Origin: Candidatus Zhuqueibacterota bacterium
Lineage (GTDB): Bacteria; Zhuqueibacterota; Zhuqueibacteria; Zhuqueibacterales; Geothermadaptataceae
Direction of reading: 5' to 3'
Length of the DNA stretch: 64,000 bases
Assembly (NCBI GenBank): GCA_030950365.1
Contig: JAUZRQ010000013.1
Span: forward strand, 1 to 64,000
Of this stretch, positions 26,290-34,056 are shown piece after piece. The notes beneath the pieces are model-generated. The model saw only the letters and a list, made by a program, of their open reading frames with translations, did not search any database and had not been told where the DNA came from. Both the position numbers and the translations under genes were made by a program. Every line of letters starts with the position of its first letter. The first letter of the stretch is position 1.

Positions 26290-26808
26290 TTAGATAAACA
26301 AAGTCACATCAGCATCCGCAGCATACTCCAGGAACGTGGCCGCGCCACCAATTTCGCACTCGTCTATGAATTCTTCTTTAGTGAAGCCAAATACATCCAT
26401 GGTCATCTGGCAGCCAATCATCCGCACTTCCAGGTCCACACAAGCCTCACGGAGCTGCTCTATAGAAGGCACGCCCTTATTCTTGAACGTCTGCTTCATC
26501 AGGCTTGTGGCCACCGATTCGAAGCCGGGCAGGTTGGAGGTGAGCAAATTGGGAATCGGCCAGTTGATTTTCTGAAATGCTTTGGGCCCGAAGGGCATTT
26601 TCATGGGCATGGCCGGATTGCCCACCGGCGAGACGGCAGCATCCAATTTTTTCCTAAGCAGTGGCAAGCCGTAAAAGGTGAAGAAAATGGCAACTTCCCA
26701 ATCCATTGAAGCGGCGGCGCTACCAAGAATGAATGGCGGATACGCCCAATCCAGTGTGCCTTTGCTGGCGATCATAGCGAGGCGCCGTTTTCCATTTTCT
26801 TGTGCCAT
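26290..26808 (-). CDS. DsrE3-like sulfur-transfer protein
   Basis: A 172-residue DsrE2/DsrE3-type protein. Two cysteines ten residues apart, C123 and C133 (ACVDLEVRMIGCQMTMDVFG), match the pair seen in DsrE3A proteins of sHdr organisms; C151 follows in DECEIGGAATFLE. The N-terminal part (RLAMIASKGTLDWAYPP, then FFTFYGLPLL) has the DsrE alpha/beta fold. It is encoded 74 bases after tusA, and such proteins accept sulfur from TusA. It would be the first relay toward LbpA. Confidence 0.87.
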   Translation of the reverse strand: MAQENGKRRLAMIASKGTLDWAYPPFILGSAAASMDWEVAIFFTFYGLPLLRKKLDAAVSPVGNPAMPMKMPFGPKAFQKINWPIPNLLTSNLPGFESVATSLMKQTFKNKGVPSIEQLREACVDLEVRMIGCQMTMDVFGFTKEEFIDECEIGGAATFLEYAADADVTLFI

Positions 26809-26882
26809 AGCAATGCTCCCTTTGGTTAACGTTGCATTTGGTCACAGCCACGACAGCTGTGGCGCGTGCCCCCACCATCACA

Positions 26883-27122
26883 CTAATGGGTTTTGCGAAT
26901 CAAAAAGCGAAATTTGCCGCCATCGAGTTCTTCTGCCACCAGCAGTTCGTGTTGCGTTTGCTTGGCCCAGGCTTCCATGTCTGGAATCGAGCCCGGATCG
27001 GTGGCGATCATCTCCAGCACCTGTCCCACTTCCAAATCATTCATCGCCTTTTTGGTTTTCACAACCGGCATCGGGCATAAAAGCCCGGTACAGTCCAACA
27101 TTTTATCGGCTTTGGCCTCCAC
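26883..27122 (-). CDS. tusA: TusA-family sulfur carrier, canonical
   Basis: A 79-residue TusA protein with C11 and the CPxP motif C16-P-M-P (DCTGLLCPMPVVKTKKAM). The GTG at 27122 is chosen because GAAGGAGGAG lies six bases upstream and the resulting length is normal; a longer frame to 27167 would begin inside the upstream hairpin. C16 would carry the persulfide passed to the DsrE proteins encoded next. The later part (IATDPGSIPDMEAWAKQTQHELL) is standard for TusA. Confidence 0.92.
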   Translation of the reverse strand: MEAKADKMLDCTGLLCPMPVVKTKKAMNDLEVGQVLEMIATDPGSIPDMEAWAKQTQHELLVAEELDGGKFRFLIRKTH

Positions 27123-27162
27123 GAAAACTCCTCCTTCCAGAATCCGTTTCTGTTTTAACGTT

Positions 27163-27185
27163 AACAAGAATACGCCATTCTTGTT
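27163..27185 (-). terminator. Hairpin directly after the TusA-like gene
   Basis: AACAAGAAT (27163-27171) and ATTCTTGTT (27177-27185) form a perfect nine-base stem with a five-base loop that touches the stop codon of the upstream gene. The downstream tail on the minus strand (taacgttaaaac) is only weakly T-rich, so this may be an attenuator or mRNA-stabilising stem rather than a full terminator. Confidence 0.6.
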
Positions 27186-27467
27186 TTAGCTGATCCGCTC
27201 TTTACAGCGGATAAAAAAACTGACCTGGTCGCCCCGCTCATAGACATCAATAAGTTCATGACCGGTGACGCGACACCAGGCTGCAACATCCGCAGGAGCG
27301 CACGGATCGTCCCAGATCAGCTCCAGGATTTGCCCGGCCACCATCGTCTCCAATGCGGCTCGCAACTGCAGAAGTGGCATCGGCTCCATTTGCCCAAGGC
27401 AGTCCAGTCGTCGTGAGACAACAATAATCGGAGATGGCTGCCGAGAATCATTATGGGACGCTGTCAT
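27186..27467 (-). CDS. TusA-like protein lacking the catalytic cysteine
   Basis: A 93-residue protein that aligns with TusA over its length (LDCLG, PMPLLQLRAAL, DDPCAPADVAAWCRVTGHEL). The CPxP motif is changed: after LDCLG the sequence is Q-M-E28-P-M-P, with glutamate where the sulfur-bearing cysteine should be. C23 of LDCLG is kept, and two new cysteines lie at about C56 and C65. It is the first gene of the island, 63 bases before the true tusA start. It may be a regulator, chaperone or a partner that docks to TusA-binding proteins without carrying sulfur. Confidence 0.78.
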   Translation of the reverse strand: MTASHNDSRQPSPIIVVSRRLDCLGQMEPMPLLQLRAALETMVAGQILELIWDDPCAPADVAAWCRVTGHELIDVYERGDQVSFFIRCKERIS

Positions 27468-28170
27468 AACCGGGGTTCCTCTATTCGGCCCGCCTTTTCG
27501 ACGTGCCTGCGGCCCCAAAGAACCCCACGACGAATCGGCCGAGCCCTTCCTGCATGCCTCTCTTTTAAGCAAACTCCATACCATCGCAGGATCATCAAAA
27601 TATATGAATATACTTATCGAATAAGTTATTAATTTTAAAATTGTTAAATTCAATTAATAATTTTAATAATCGCGACCACCGTGTCCGAAGGGAGGGCATT
27701 TTGTGGTGAGAATTCGGGAATATGGCAAAAATACCCTAATTTGTGCGGCGCATTTCTATACCTCCCGTATTTTAGGTGCCTGCACAAAAGTTTGGCGGCC
27801 CATCGAAACGTGCCATAATTTGCATGCGGATCGACCGAATGGATGCCTACTTTCTAGATCGCCTATCAGCCAGCCAATTACAATGCAATATCTGTAACGA
27901 GCACTTATCCCCTGGTCATGCAATTATCCGTGTTCAATCCGTGGCTTCGAAAAATCCGCTGATGATTCAGCCATAAGTTCATTCGGTCCTTCCGGCTTCA
28001 TCGTAAGAGAGACATTGAGATATGCATCCCCCTTCTTCATGCGGAGATTGGCGGGGAAAACGGAGTGGCCAGATAGCATCAAAATTGTACGTGTGGCGGG
28101 ATAGCCAAAATCTGGTTATGCAGCTCGCTTGGCATTCAGTCTGAACGCAGCCATTAGCCCATCATCGCGC
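27468..28170. other. Upstream region of the sulfur island; AT-rich core
   Basis: 703 bases without a firm gene. 27585-27680 is very AT-rich with nested palindromes (AATTTTAAAATT) and is the best place for the promoter and operator of the sHdr genes; TTGAAT and AATAAC at 17-base spacing on the minus strand are a weak candidate. A 50-codon plus-strand frame at 27824-27976 contains CNICNEHLSPGH but lacks support and is not called. No sigma-54 site was found for the minus strand. Confidence 0.5.
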
Positions 28171-29571
28171 TTATTCTTTGAAATCCCACTTGCTCAGCCC
28201 GTGCCGGCGCATTTTTTCACAGAAATTCTTGTAATCCATCTGCGCTTCCCGCGCTGCATCGACGATGCGGCCGCCATGCTTTTCCAGCAGCCGGCTCAGG
28301 TAATCCTTTTCGAAACGGTTCAGCAGATCGGTTTTGGCCTTTTTGAACGGTACGCCATCATACACATAGTATTTGAACTCCTTCTCGTTTTTCTTGGGCA
28401 GCAGACACTTCTGAATGGTCGCCTCCTGGATCTGCCCAGACTTTTCGATGATCACGGCGCGTTCGATGACGTTTTCCAGCTCGCGGATGTTCCCCGGCCA
28501 GCGGTAGTTGAACAGGGTCTGAATCGCCTCGGGCGTGATGCTCTCAATCTCTTTTTTGAACTTTTCAGCATAAAGCCGGGTAAAATGCACCGCCAGCAAA
28601 GGCAAATCATCCATGCGCTCACGGAGTGGAGGAACATGGATGACGACCACGTTCAACCGGTAAAACAGGTCTTCCCGAAACTCACCTTTACCGATGGCTT
28701 CCTGCAAATCTTTGTTCGTGGCAGAAATAACCCGCACATCCACCTGGATGCTCTGGTTGCTGCCCAGTCGTTCGAAGGTTTTTTCTTGTAGCACCCGCAG
28801 CAGTTTGGCCTGGGTAGCCAATGGGATATCGCCGACCTCATCGAGAAAAATGGTGCCGGAATCGGCCTCCTCAAACCGACCGATACGGGTTTTGATGGCA
28901 CCGGTGAAGGCGCCACGCTCATGGCCAAACAGCTCACTCTCCAGCAAATTCTCCGGCAGCGCAGCACAATTGACGCGCACAAACGGCCGGTCGCGTCGAC
29001 TGCTGTTGTAATGGATAGCTTTGGCGATGAGTTCCTTACCAGTGCCGGTCTCCCCATAGATCAAAATCGTCGCATCGGTATTGGCCAGGTCCTCGATTAG
29101 TTCATAAATTTCCTGCATTTTGTGCGATTTACCTATGATGTTGCTGAAGCTGTAGCGCGATTCGACCTCCTGCCGCAGGCGGTGAATTTCCTGCTTCAGT
29201 GCCGCTTGTTCCAGACAACGGTTCAATACCAGAATCAGTTCATCATAATTGATGGGCTTGGTCAGGTAGGTGAGCGCGCCAAGCTGCATGGCCTTTACAG
29301 CGTGCTCAATAGAGCCATGCGCTGTGATGATGATCGTCGGAATGTCTATGCCCTGTTCACGCAATCGTTTAAGCAGGGTCAACCCATCCAGATTCGGCAT
29401 CATGTAATCGGCAATAATCACATCGACGCGTTCTTTTTCTAGCATCGCCAGTGCTACGGCACCATCCAGCGCGGTAACAACGGTAAAACCTTCACGCGAT
29501 AGGTTAGCCTGCATCACTTTGAGTGTAGCTGGCTCGTCATCGATAACTAAAATGGTGTTCTTTGGCTTCAT
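28171..29571 (-). CDS. NtrC-family sigma-54 response regulator
   Basis: A 466-residue regulator: receiver domain (1-120) with phosphoacceptor D55 in VIIADYMMPNLDG, AAA+ domain with Walker A GETGTGKE (173-180), the sigma-54 contact loop GAFTGA (220-225) and arginine finger region (RWPGNIRELEN), and a Fis-type DNA-binding helix-turn-helix near residues 430-460. It overlaps the start of the kinase gene frame by 35 bases and is its partner. A consensus sigma-54 promoter at 31346-31361, in front of the divergent FadL-like gene, is its most likely target. Confidence 0.95.
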   Translation of the reverse strand: MKPKNTILVIDDEPATLKVMQANLSREGFTVVTALDGAVALAMLEKERVDVIIADYMMPNLDGLTLLKRLREQGIDIPTIIITAHGSIEHAVKAMQLGALTYLTKPINYDELILVLNRCLEQAALKQEIHRLRQEVESRYSFSNIIGKSHKMQEIYELIEDLANTDATILIYGETGTGKELIAKAIHYNSSRRDRPFVRVNCAALPENLLESELFGHERGAFTGAIKTRIGRFEEADSGTIFLDEVGDIPLATQAKLLRVLQEKTFERLGSNQSIQVDVRVISATNKDLQEAIGKGEFREDLFYRLNVVVIHVPPLRERMDDLPLLAVHFTRLYAEKFKKEIESITPEAIQTLFNYRWPGNIRELENVIERAVIIEKSGQIQEATIQKCLLPKKNEKEFKYYVYDGVPFKKAKTDLLNRFEKDYLSRLLEKHGGRIVDAAREAQMDYKNFCEKMRRHGLSKWDFKE

Positions 29572-31057
29572 AGACTTTCAATGTTGTTGGAAAACGCAAA
29601 ACCGCTTTGGTTCCTACATGATCACGAGGCTCCAGGTGCACCGAACCCTGGTGGCTATTCATAATTTTGCGCACCACCGGTAACCCCAGTCCGGTACCAC
29701 GCAATTTGGTGGTCACAAACGGCTTAAACAAATCCTCAGGATCGCGTTCCCCCAGCCCCTCGCCATCATCTTCAATGATCAGCACGACCTCATGCAAACT
29801 ATTGGCCGGCATGGCCTGATCGTAATAGCAAGAGATGCGGAGGCGACCACCCGGTTGCATGGCATCGATGGCATTGTCGATCAAATTCAGCAGCGCCCGC
29901 TCCACCTGGACTTCATCCAGTGGCAGCAATGGTAAATTGCCATCCATGTCAAGCTGGACCCGTATCTTTTTCGAACGGATACGCTCCTGCATGGTCTTGA
30001 GCGCATTCTCGATTAGGGGCTGAATCTGACAGTAGGAAAACTCCAAAAACAGGGGGCGGGCATAATCGAGCATTTCGTCGGTTACGGCGTTCACCCGCTT
30101 GACTTGCTCGTCGATGATCTGCAAGTACGACTGCAGCTCCTCGTTTTCGATCTCGCCTTTCAAAAAGCGTACGGCCCCAGCGATGGCGTTGAGGGGATTT
30201 CGCACCTCATGCGCTACGATCGACCCCATTTTGCCGATCTCGGCAAGATTTTTGGCCTGCTCGAGATGTTTCTGCATTTTTACGGCTTCAGTCACATCCT
30301 TCACATATTCAATCACCTGCTCCACTTGGCCGGCTTCATTCAGCAGCGGAAAGTCGTAAATCTCAAAAATGCGCTCTTCATTACCATACGAAGTACGTTT
30401 GGTGCATTGGGTGAAAGAATGGCCGCCAAGTTGAAACACCGTATCGGCGCGGCAGAACGAACAGCGACTCTCCCGTCCCTGGCACATCTCGAAACAATGC
30501 TCTCCCGAAAGCTCATCCAGGCTCTTACCGATCAGCTTCTCCATCACCGGGTTGGCATCCACGATGCGGTAGTTGCGATCGATGATCATGATGCCATCCG
30601 GGATGCCGACAAAAATGGCTTCCAGCTTTTCGTTGGCCTTTTTCAACCGACGGGATATCTCCTCGGCATTCTCTTTCGCCTGCCGCAGATCGTGAATATT
30701 TTGCCGCAAACGACGCACCATTTCGTTAAATCCGAGAAACAGCATATCCATTTCATCCGCCGGCTCGCTCAGGCCATTCACTTCCATTTGCACTTCGAGA
30801 TTTCCATTTTGCACCTCTTTCACCTTGTCGGTAAGATCGATCACCGGTTGAACCATGATGCGCGCAATTACGGAAATCCCTGTGATGCCGACGGCAATAT
30901 AAAACACCGTCTGCCAGATAAGCCCGGTTTTTAACCCCATCATACCGGAGTAAATAAAAAAATACAGCAGCAGACTGCCAAATACAGAAAACATGACCAA
31001 AAGACTGATACTGGACAGCATGAATTTTTTCTTTAATCCCGCGCGATAACTCGCCAT
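29537..31057 (-). CDS. PAS sensor histidine kinase, membrane-bound
   Basis: A 506-residue kinase with two membrane helices (about 13-36 and 47-66) separated by only about ten residues, so there is almost no periplasmic sensor. HAMP (67-120), PAS (about 145-255), HisKA with H283 in VAHEVRNPLN, and HATPase with DNAIDA, DDGEGLG and GTGLGLPV follow. The PAS domain holds cysteines C188, C192, C199 and C202 (plus C218), spaced as a possible metal or redox site. The signal is thus probably cytoplasmic or membrane-derived. The gene overlaps the response regulator and faces the FadL-like gene. Confidence 0.93.
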   Translation of the reverse strand: MASYRAGLKKKFMLSSISLLVMFSVFGSLLLYFFIYSGMMGLKTGLIWQTVFYIAVGITGISVIARIMVQPVIDLTDKVKEVQNGNLEVQMEVNGLSEPADEMDMLFLGFNEMVRRLRQNIHDLRQAKENAEEISRRLKKANEKLEAIFVGIPDGIMIIDRNYRIVDANPVMEKLIGKSLDELSGEHCFEMCQGRESRCSFCRADTVFQLGGHSFTQCTKRTSYGNEERIFEIYDFPLLNEAGQVEQVIEYVKDVTEAVKMQKHLEQAKNLAEIGKMGSIVAHEVRNPLNAIAGAVRFLKGEIENEELQSYLQIIDEQVKRVNAVTDEMLDYARPLFLEFSYCQIQPLIENALKTMQERIRSKKIRVQLDMDGNLPLLPLDEVQVERALLNLIDNAIDAMQPGGRLRISCYYDQAMPANSLHEVVLIIEDDGEGLGERDPEDLFKPFVTTKLRGTGLGLPVVRKIMNSHQGSVHLEPRDHVGTKAVLRFPTTLKVYEAKEHHFSYR

Positions 31058-31408
31058 GGTTTACTCCCTCCGGTCAGGGATGGGTGGTTGGAAAATTGGG
31101 TCCACTGCAACAATCTGCCTTCCTGGCAGATATCTACGATGCGGGTGTGTATTTTACTTCATTTTCATAAATATTTCAACTTTTTTTAATGAGATTTTAA
31201 AAATTTCGATTCCGGCCAACATTTTTGGCCATTTTGGGGTAAAAACGCCCTCTTTATGGTTTCGATGCCCTATTTCTTGCCTTTGCGGCAAATCCATTTT
31301 CCGGTAGTATCCCTGTTTTTCCCACAATTTTGATACCAAGCTCTATGGCACCATTCTTGCTAAAAGGTCAAAGATGTCATATCTCTAAAAATATCGGAGG
31401 GCAGGAGT
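31058..31408. other. Divergent regulatory region between kinase and FadL-like gene
   Basis: 351 bases that must hold promoters in both directions. It includes a small stem CTGCC/GGCAG near 31118-31132 and the sigma-54 promoter at 31346-31361. Upstream activator sites for the NtrC-type regulator would be expected about 80-200 bases before the promoter; no clear palindrome was picked out. Confidence 0.5.
31346..31361 (+). promoter_or_regulatory. Sigma-54 (-24/-12) promoter
   Basis: TGGCAC (31346-31351), five bases, then TTGCT (31357-31361). The GG and GC are exactly ten bases apart and every consensus base is met. It lies 47 bases ahead of the FadL-like start codon, next to genes for a sigma-54 activator. 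Confidence 0.88.
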
Positions 31409-32683
31409 ATGAGACACCGTACCCGTTTTATCTATGCGAAACGGGTTGCGCCCGTGGCCCTGTTTCTTTTCCTATTTCTCGCCATCGAACACGGGCATGC
31501 GACCAACGGTTACTTTTCTCATGGCTATGGTATTCGCTACAAAGGCATGGCTGGCGCCGGGGTGGCGCTCTACCTGAGCCCCATGGCCGCTGCGACCAAT
31601 CCGGGCAGCATGGCATTCGTCGGGAAGGGCTATCAGGTTTCTCTGGCGCTGTTCAATCCCAATCGCCAGTACACGGTCGCCGGCAATCCATCCGGGTTTC
31701 CGCAGACGTTCGGCCTTACGCCGGGCACGGTTGAGAGCGACTCTCGCTATTTTTTCGTTCCGTCGCTGGCCGCCAACTGGCGGCTGAAAGAAACCGTCTA
31801 TTTTGGCGTAGCCGTGTTCGGCAACGGCGGCATGAACACCAATTATCCGACCAACACGTTTTACGGCACCACGCCCACGGGCGTAGATTTGATGCAGCTC
31901 TTTGTAGCCGCCACCCTGTCGTTTCAGCTCGCCGAAAAACATGGCATCGGCATCAGCCCGATTTTCTCCTTTCAGCGTTTCCAGGCGCAAGGGTTGCAGG
32001 CCTTTGGCAATTTCTCCAGCGATGCCAATAAACTGACCAACAATGATTACGACAGCGCCACCGGCTTCGGGCTGCGCATCGGCTATTTCGGCCAGTGGAT
32101 GGACTTCCTTGCGTTCGGCGCGGCCTATCAAACCAAAATCAATATGGGGCAGTTCAGCAAATACGCCGGGCTGTTTGCCGGCGGCGGCGATTTCGATATC
32201 CCGGCGAATTGGACCGTCGGCGTGGCCCTGGGCTATGAAGCCTTCGCCATTGCCTTCGATGTGCAACGCATTATGTACAGCTCGATTTCGTCGATTGCCA
32301 ATCCCATGTTTCCGAATTTGCAGCAGGCACCCCTCGGCGCCGATGGTGCGGCCGGCTTCGGCTGGGAGGACATGACCGTGTTCAAAATCGGCGTGCAAAT
32401 GCAGCGCGGTGAGGCCTGGACCTACCGGGCCGGTTTCTCGACGGGTAAACAGCCGATTCCGGAAAGCGAAGTCATGTTCAATATTCTGGCCCCGGGCGTA
32501 ATCGAAAAGCATCTGACCTTCGGCGTGTCGCGCAAACTGAACAGCGGTAAGGAACTCAGCCTGTCGATTACTCGTGCACTGAGCGGCAGCGTCCAGGGGC
32601 CCAATCCGCTGGAAGCCCCCAACCAGCAAACCATCGAATTGAAAATGGATCAGTGGGAATTCGGCGTTGCGCTGACATTTTGA
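31409..32683 (+). CDS. FadL/OmpP1-family outer membrane porin
   Basis: A 424-residue protein with a signal peptide (cleavage near AIEHGHA-TNG) followed by the FadL start NGYFSHGYGIRYKGMAGAGVAL and NPGSMAFVG, and repeated amphipathic strands ending in F (GVALTF), the outer-membrane C-terminal signal. FadL proteins pass hydrophobic molecules; in sulfur oxidisers FadL-like porins have been suggested to take up sulfur, but fatty acids or hydrocarbons are equally possible. A good GGAGG site lies ahead of the ATG. It is transcribed from a sigma-54 promoter and followed 18 bases later by a DUF302-like gene. Confidence 0.87.
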   Translation: MRHRTRFIYAKRVAPVALFLFLFLAIEHGHATNGYFSHGYGIRYKGMAGAGVALYLSPMAAATNPGSMAFVGKGYQVSLALFNPNRQYTVAGNPSGFPQTFGLTPGTVESDSRYFFVPSLAANWRLKETVYFGVAVFGNGGMNTNYPTNTFYGTTPTGVDLMQLFVAATLSFQLAEKHGIGISPIFSFQRFQAQGLQAFGNFSSDANKLTNNDYDSATGFGLRIGYFGQWMDFLAFGAAYQTKINMGQFSKYAGLFAGGGDFDIPANWTVGVALGYEAFAIAFDVQRIMYSSISSIANPMFPNLQQAPLGADGAAGFGWEDMTVFKIGVQMQRGEAWTYRAGFSTGKQPIPESEVMFNILAPGVIEKHLTFGVSRKLNSGKELSLSITRALSGSVQGPNPLEAPNQQTIELKMDQWEFGVALTF

Positions 32684-32701
32684 CGTTTTCAGGGAGGCCC
32701 C

Positions 32702-33730
32702 ATGATGAAAACGATTCGAACCTATCTGCTTGCGGCGGTGCTGCTGATGAGCACCGCTACGGTTTTTGCCATGCCCGAGAAAAACAACAGGGGCTTTGGC
32801 GTGTATCAGTACGTTGTTGAGCAGGCCGAAGGCGACCTGGACGCCATTTTGGATTCCATCAAGTCCGCAGCCGGAGCCGCCGGCTGGCAGGTGCTTGCCG
32901 ATGTCGCCGGCGGCGTGCCTGAGGGCTGCAAATACCGCACGCACGTGCTTGTGCTGGCCGATTCGGCGTATGCGGATCAAATCATGCAGGCCAATCGGGT
33001 CACGGGACCATTCGCCGTTGTTGACCGCGTCAATGTGTTTGAAGATGAACGCGGCGTGCACGTGTCGGTGGTCAATCCGCACTCCATCAACCGCACCGTG
33101 CTGATGGATGACGAGGCCTACATGGAGATGACCGAAGCGCACTTGCAGAAACTGCGCGGCATGATCACTTCCGCGGTGAAAGGCACTGTAAACGAAAAAG
33201 AATATGGACAATTTCGCAAAAAGGGTTATATTGGCAAAACCATGGGCGTGATGGCCGGCGGCAAGTTCATCGACAAACTGGTGGCCGTGGCCACGGTTTC
33301 CGGGCAGGGCTGGCAGTCGGTGGCCGCCCGGGTGCGCGAAGGTCTATCCAAACCATCGGCAAAATGGGGCATGCACCGGGTGTATGAGCTGGCACTGCCG
33401 GACTACAGGACCGTCGTCTTCGGCACCACGGGCACGCCCATGGATAGCAAGTCGTTCAGCATTGTTCGTGCCGGCAGCGATAAATCGCGCAAGAAGTTCA
33501 AGTGTCCCGGACTGGCGCATGCCGGCGCCTATCCCATTGAGGTGGTGGTGGCCGAGAATGAGGACGGTAGTGTCAGCGTGCGGCTGGTGGAAACCATGTT
33601 CCGGATGAAGATGTATTTCGAAGATGCCGGCAAATGGGCATTCATGAAAAACATGCGCATGCCCGGCTCGATTCAAAAAGAGCTGGTACAGCAAATTCGC
33701 TCGGCCCTACAACCCATGACCGCCAAATAG
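32702..33730 (+). CDS. Secreted protein with two DUF302-like domains
   Basis: A 342-residue protein with signal peptide (cut near TATVFA-MPE). Two similar halves are seen: about 35-145 and about 195-340. The first contains VVNPHSINRTVLMDDEAYMEM and a helix LQKLRGMI; the second VRLVETMFRMKMYFED and a helix SIQKELVQQIRSAL, as in DUF302 proteins. Two cysteines, in GCKYRTHV and KFKCPGLAH, are far apart. It is co-transcribed with the FadL-like gene and ends before a strong terminator. DUF302 function is not known; a periplasmic partner of the porin is an inference. Confidence 0.65.
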   Translation: MMKTIRTYLLAAVLLMSTATVFAMPEKNNRGFGVYQYVVEQAEGDLDAILDSIKSAAGAAGWQVLADVAGGVPEGCKYRTHVLVLADSAYADQIMQANRVTGPFAVVDRVNVFEDERGVHVSVVNPHSINRTVLMDDEAYMEMTEAHLQKLRGMITSAVKGTVNEKEYGQFRKKGYIGKTMGVMAGGKFIDKLVAVATVSGQGWQSVAARVREGLSKPSAKWGMHRVYELALPDYRTVVFGTTGTPMDSKSFSIVRAGSDKSRKKFKCPGLAHAGAYPIEVVVAENEDGSVSVRLVETMFRMKMYFEDAGKWAFMKNMRMPGSIQKELVQQIRSALQPMTAK

Positions 33731-33778
33731 CACAGTCAAAGCACCTGGCGGTAATCTAAGGTACGAGGTAGCATTCCC

Positions 33779-33815
33779 TGTGCGGCGCACGGTTCGGGGC
33801 GTCGCACATTTTTTT
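33779..33815 (+). terminator. Rho-independent terminator of the FadL-DUF302 unit
   Basis: TGTGCGGCGC (33779-33788) pairs with GCGTCGCACA (33799-33808) with one mismatch, followed by seven T (33809-33815). It lies 49 bases after the stop. Confidence 0.93.
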
Positions 33816-34056
33816 GCCGGAACTTTAAATTGACCGTCCCGGATGAAGTTTGCAGGTGATTGACAGGATGATTTTTGTTCATGCTCATTCTCCAATTTTT
33901 GCCATACATTTTTCCTGTTTATCCTGTAAATCCCGTGAAAAATGAACAGGCGACCCATCTTGTTCAACAAAAGAGCCAGGCATTCTGCGCCATGTGGATG
34001 ACTAACGCTTCAATGATGGTGAATTCATCCCGGATCAAAATGTCGTAACGCGAAGC
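33816..34056. other. Gap ahead of the SulP gene
   Basis: About 240 bases after the terminator with no gene; includes a generic dispersed phrase (cctgtttatcctgtaaatc). No consensus promoter was recognised. Confidence 0.5.

Noticed and set aside
26845-26875. Stem GCCAC/GTGGC between tusA and dsrE3 as terminator
   Set aside because: Short, GC-rich stem without a T-run; not convincing.
27808-27818. CGTGCCA as half of a minus-strand sigma-54 promoter for the sulfur island
   Set aside because: No TTGC-type -12 element lies at the right distance; the bases there read GATGG.
27824-27976. 50-codon frame with CNICNEHLSPGH
   Set aside because: Possible zinc-ribbon look, but no ribosome site, no neighbour support and unusual codon use.
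31108-31125. A second sigma-54-like element for the kinase gene on the minus strand (GGCAGATTGTTGC)
   Set aside because: The GG-to-GC distance is nine bases, one short of the required ten, and the -24 half is poor.
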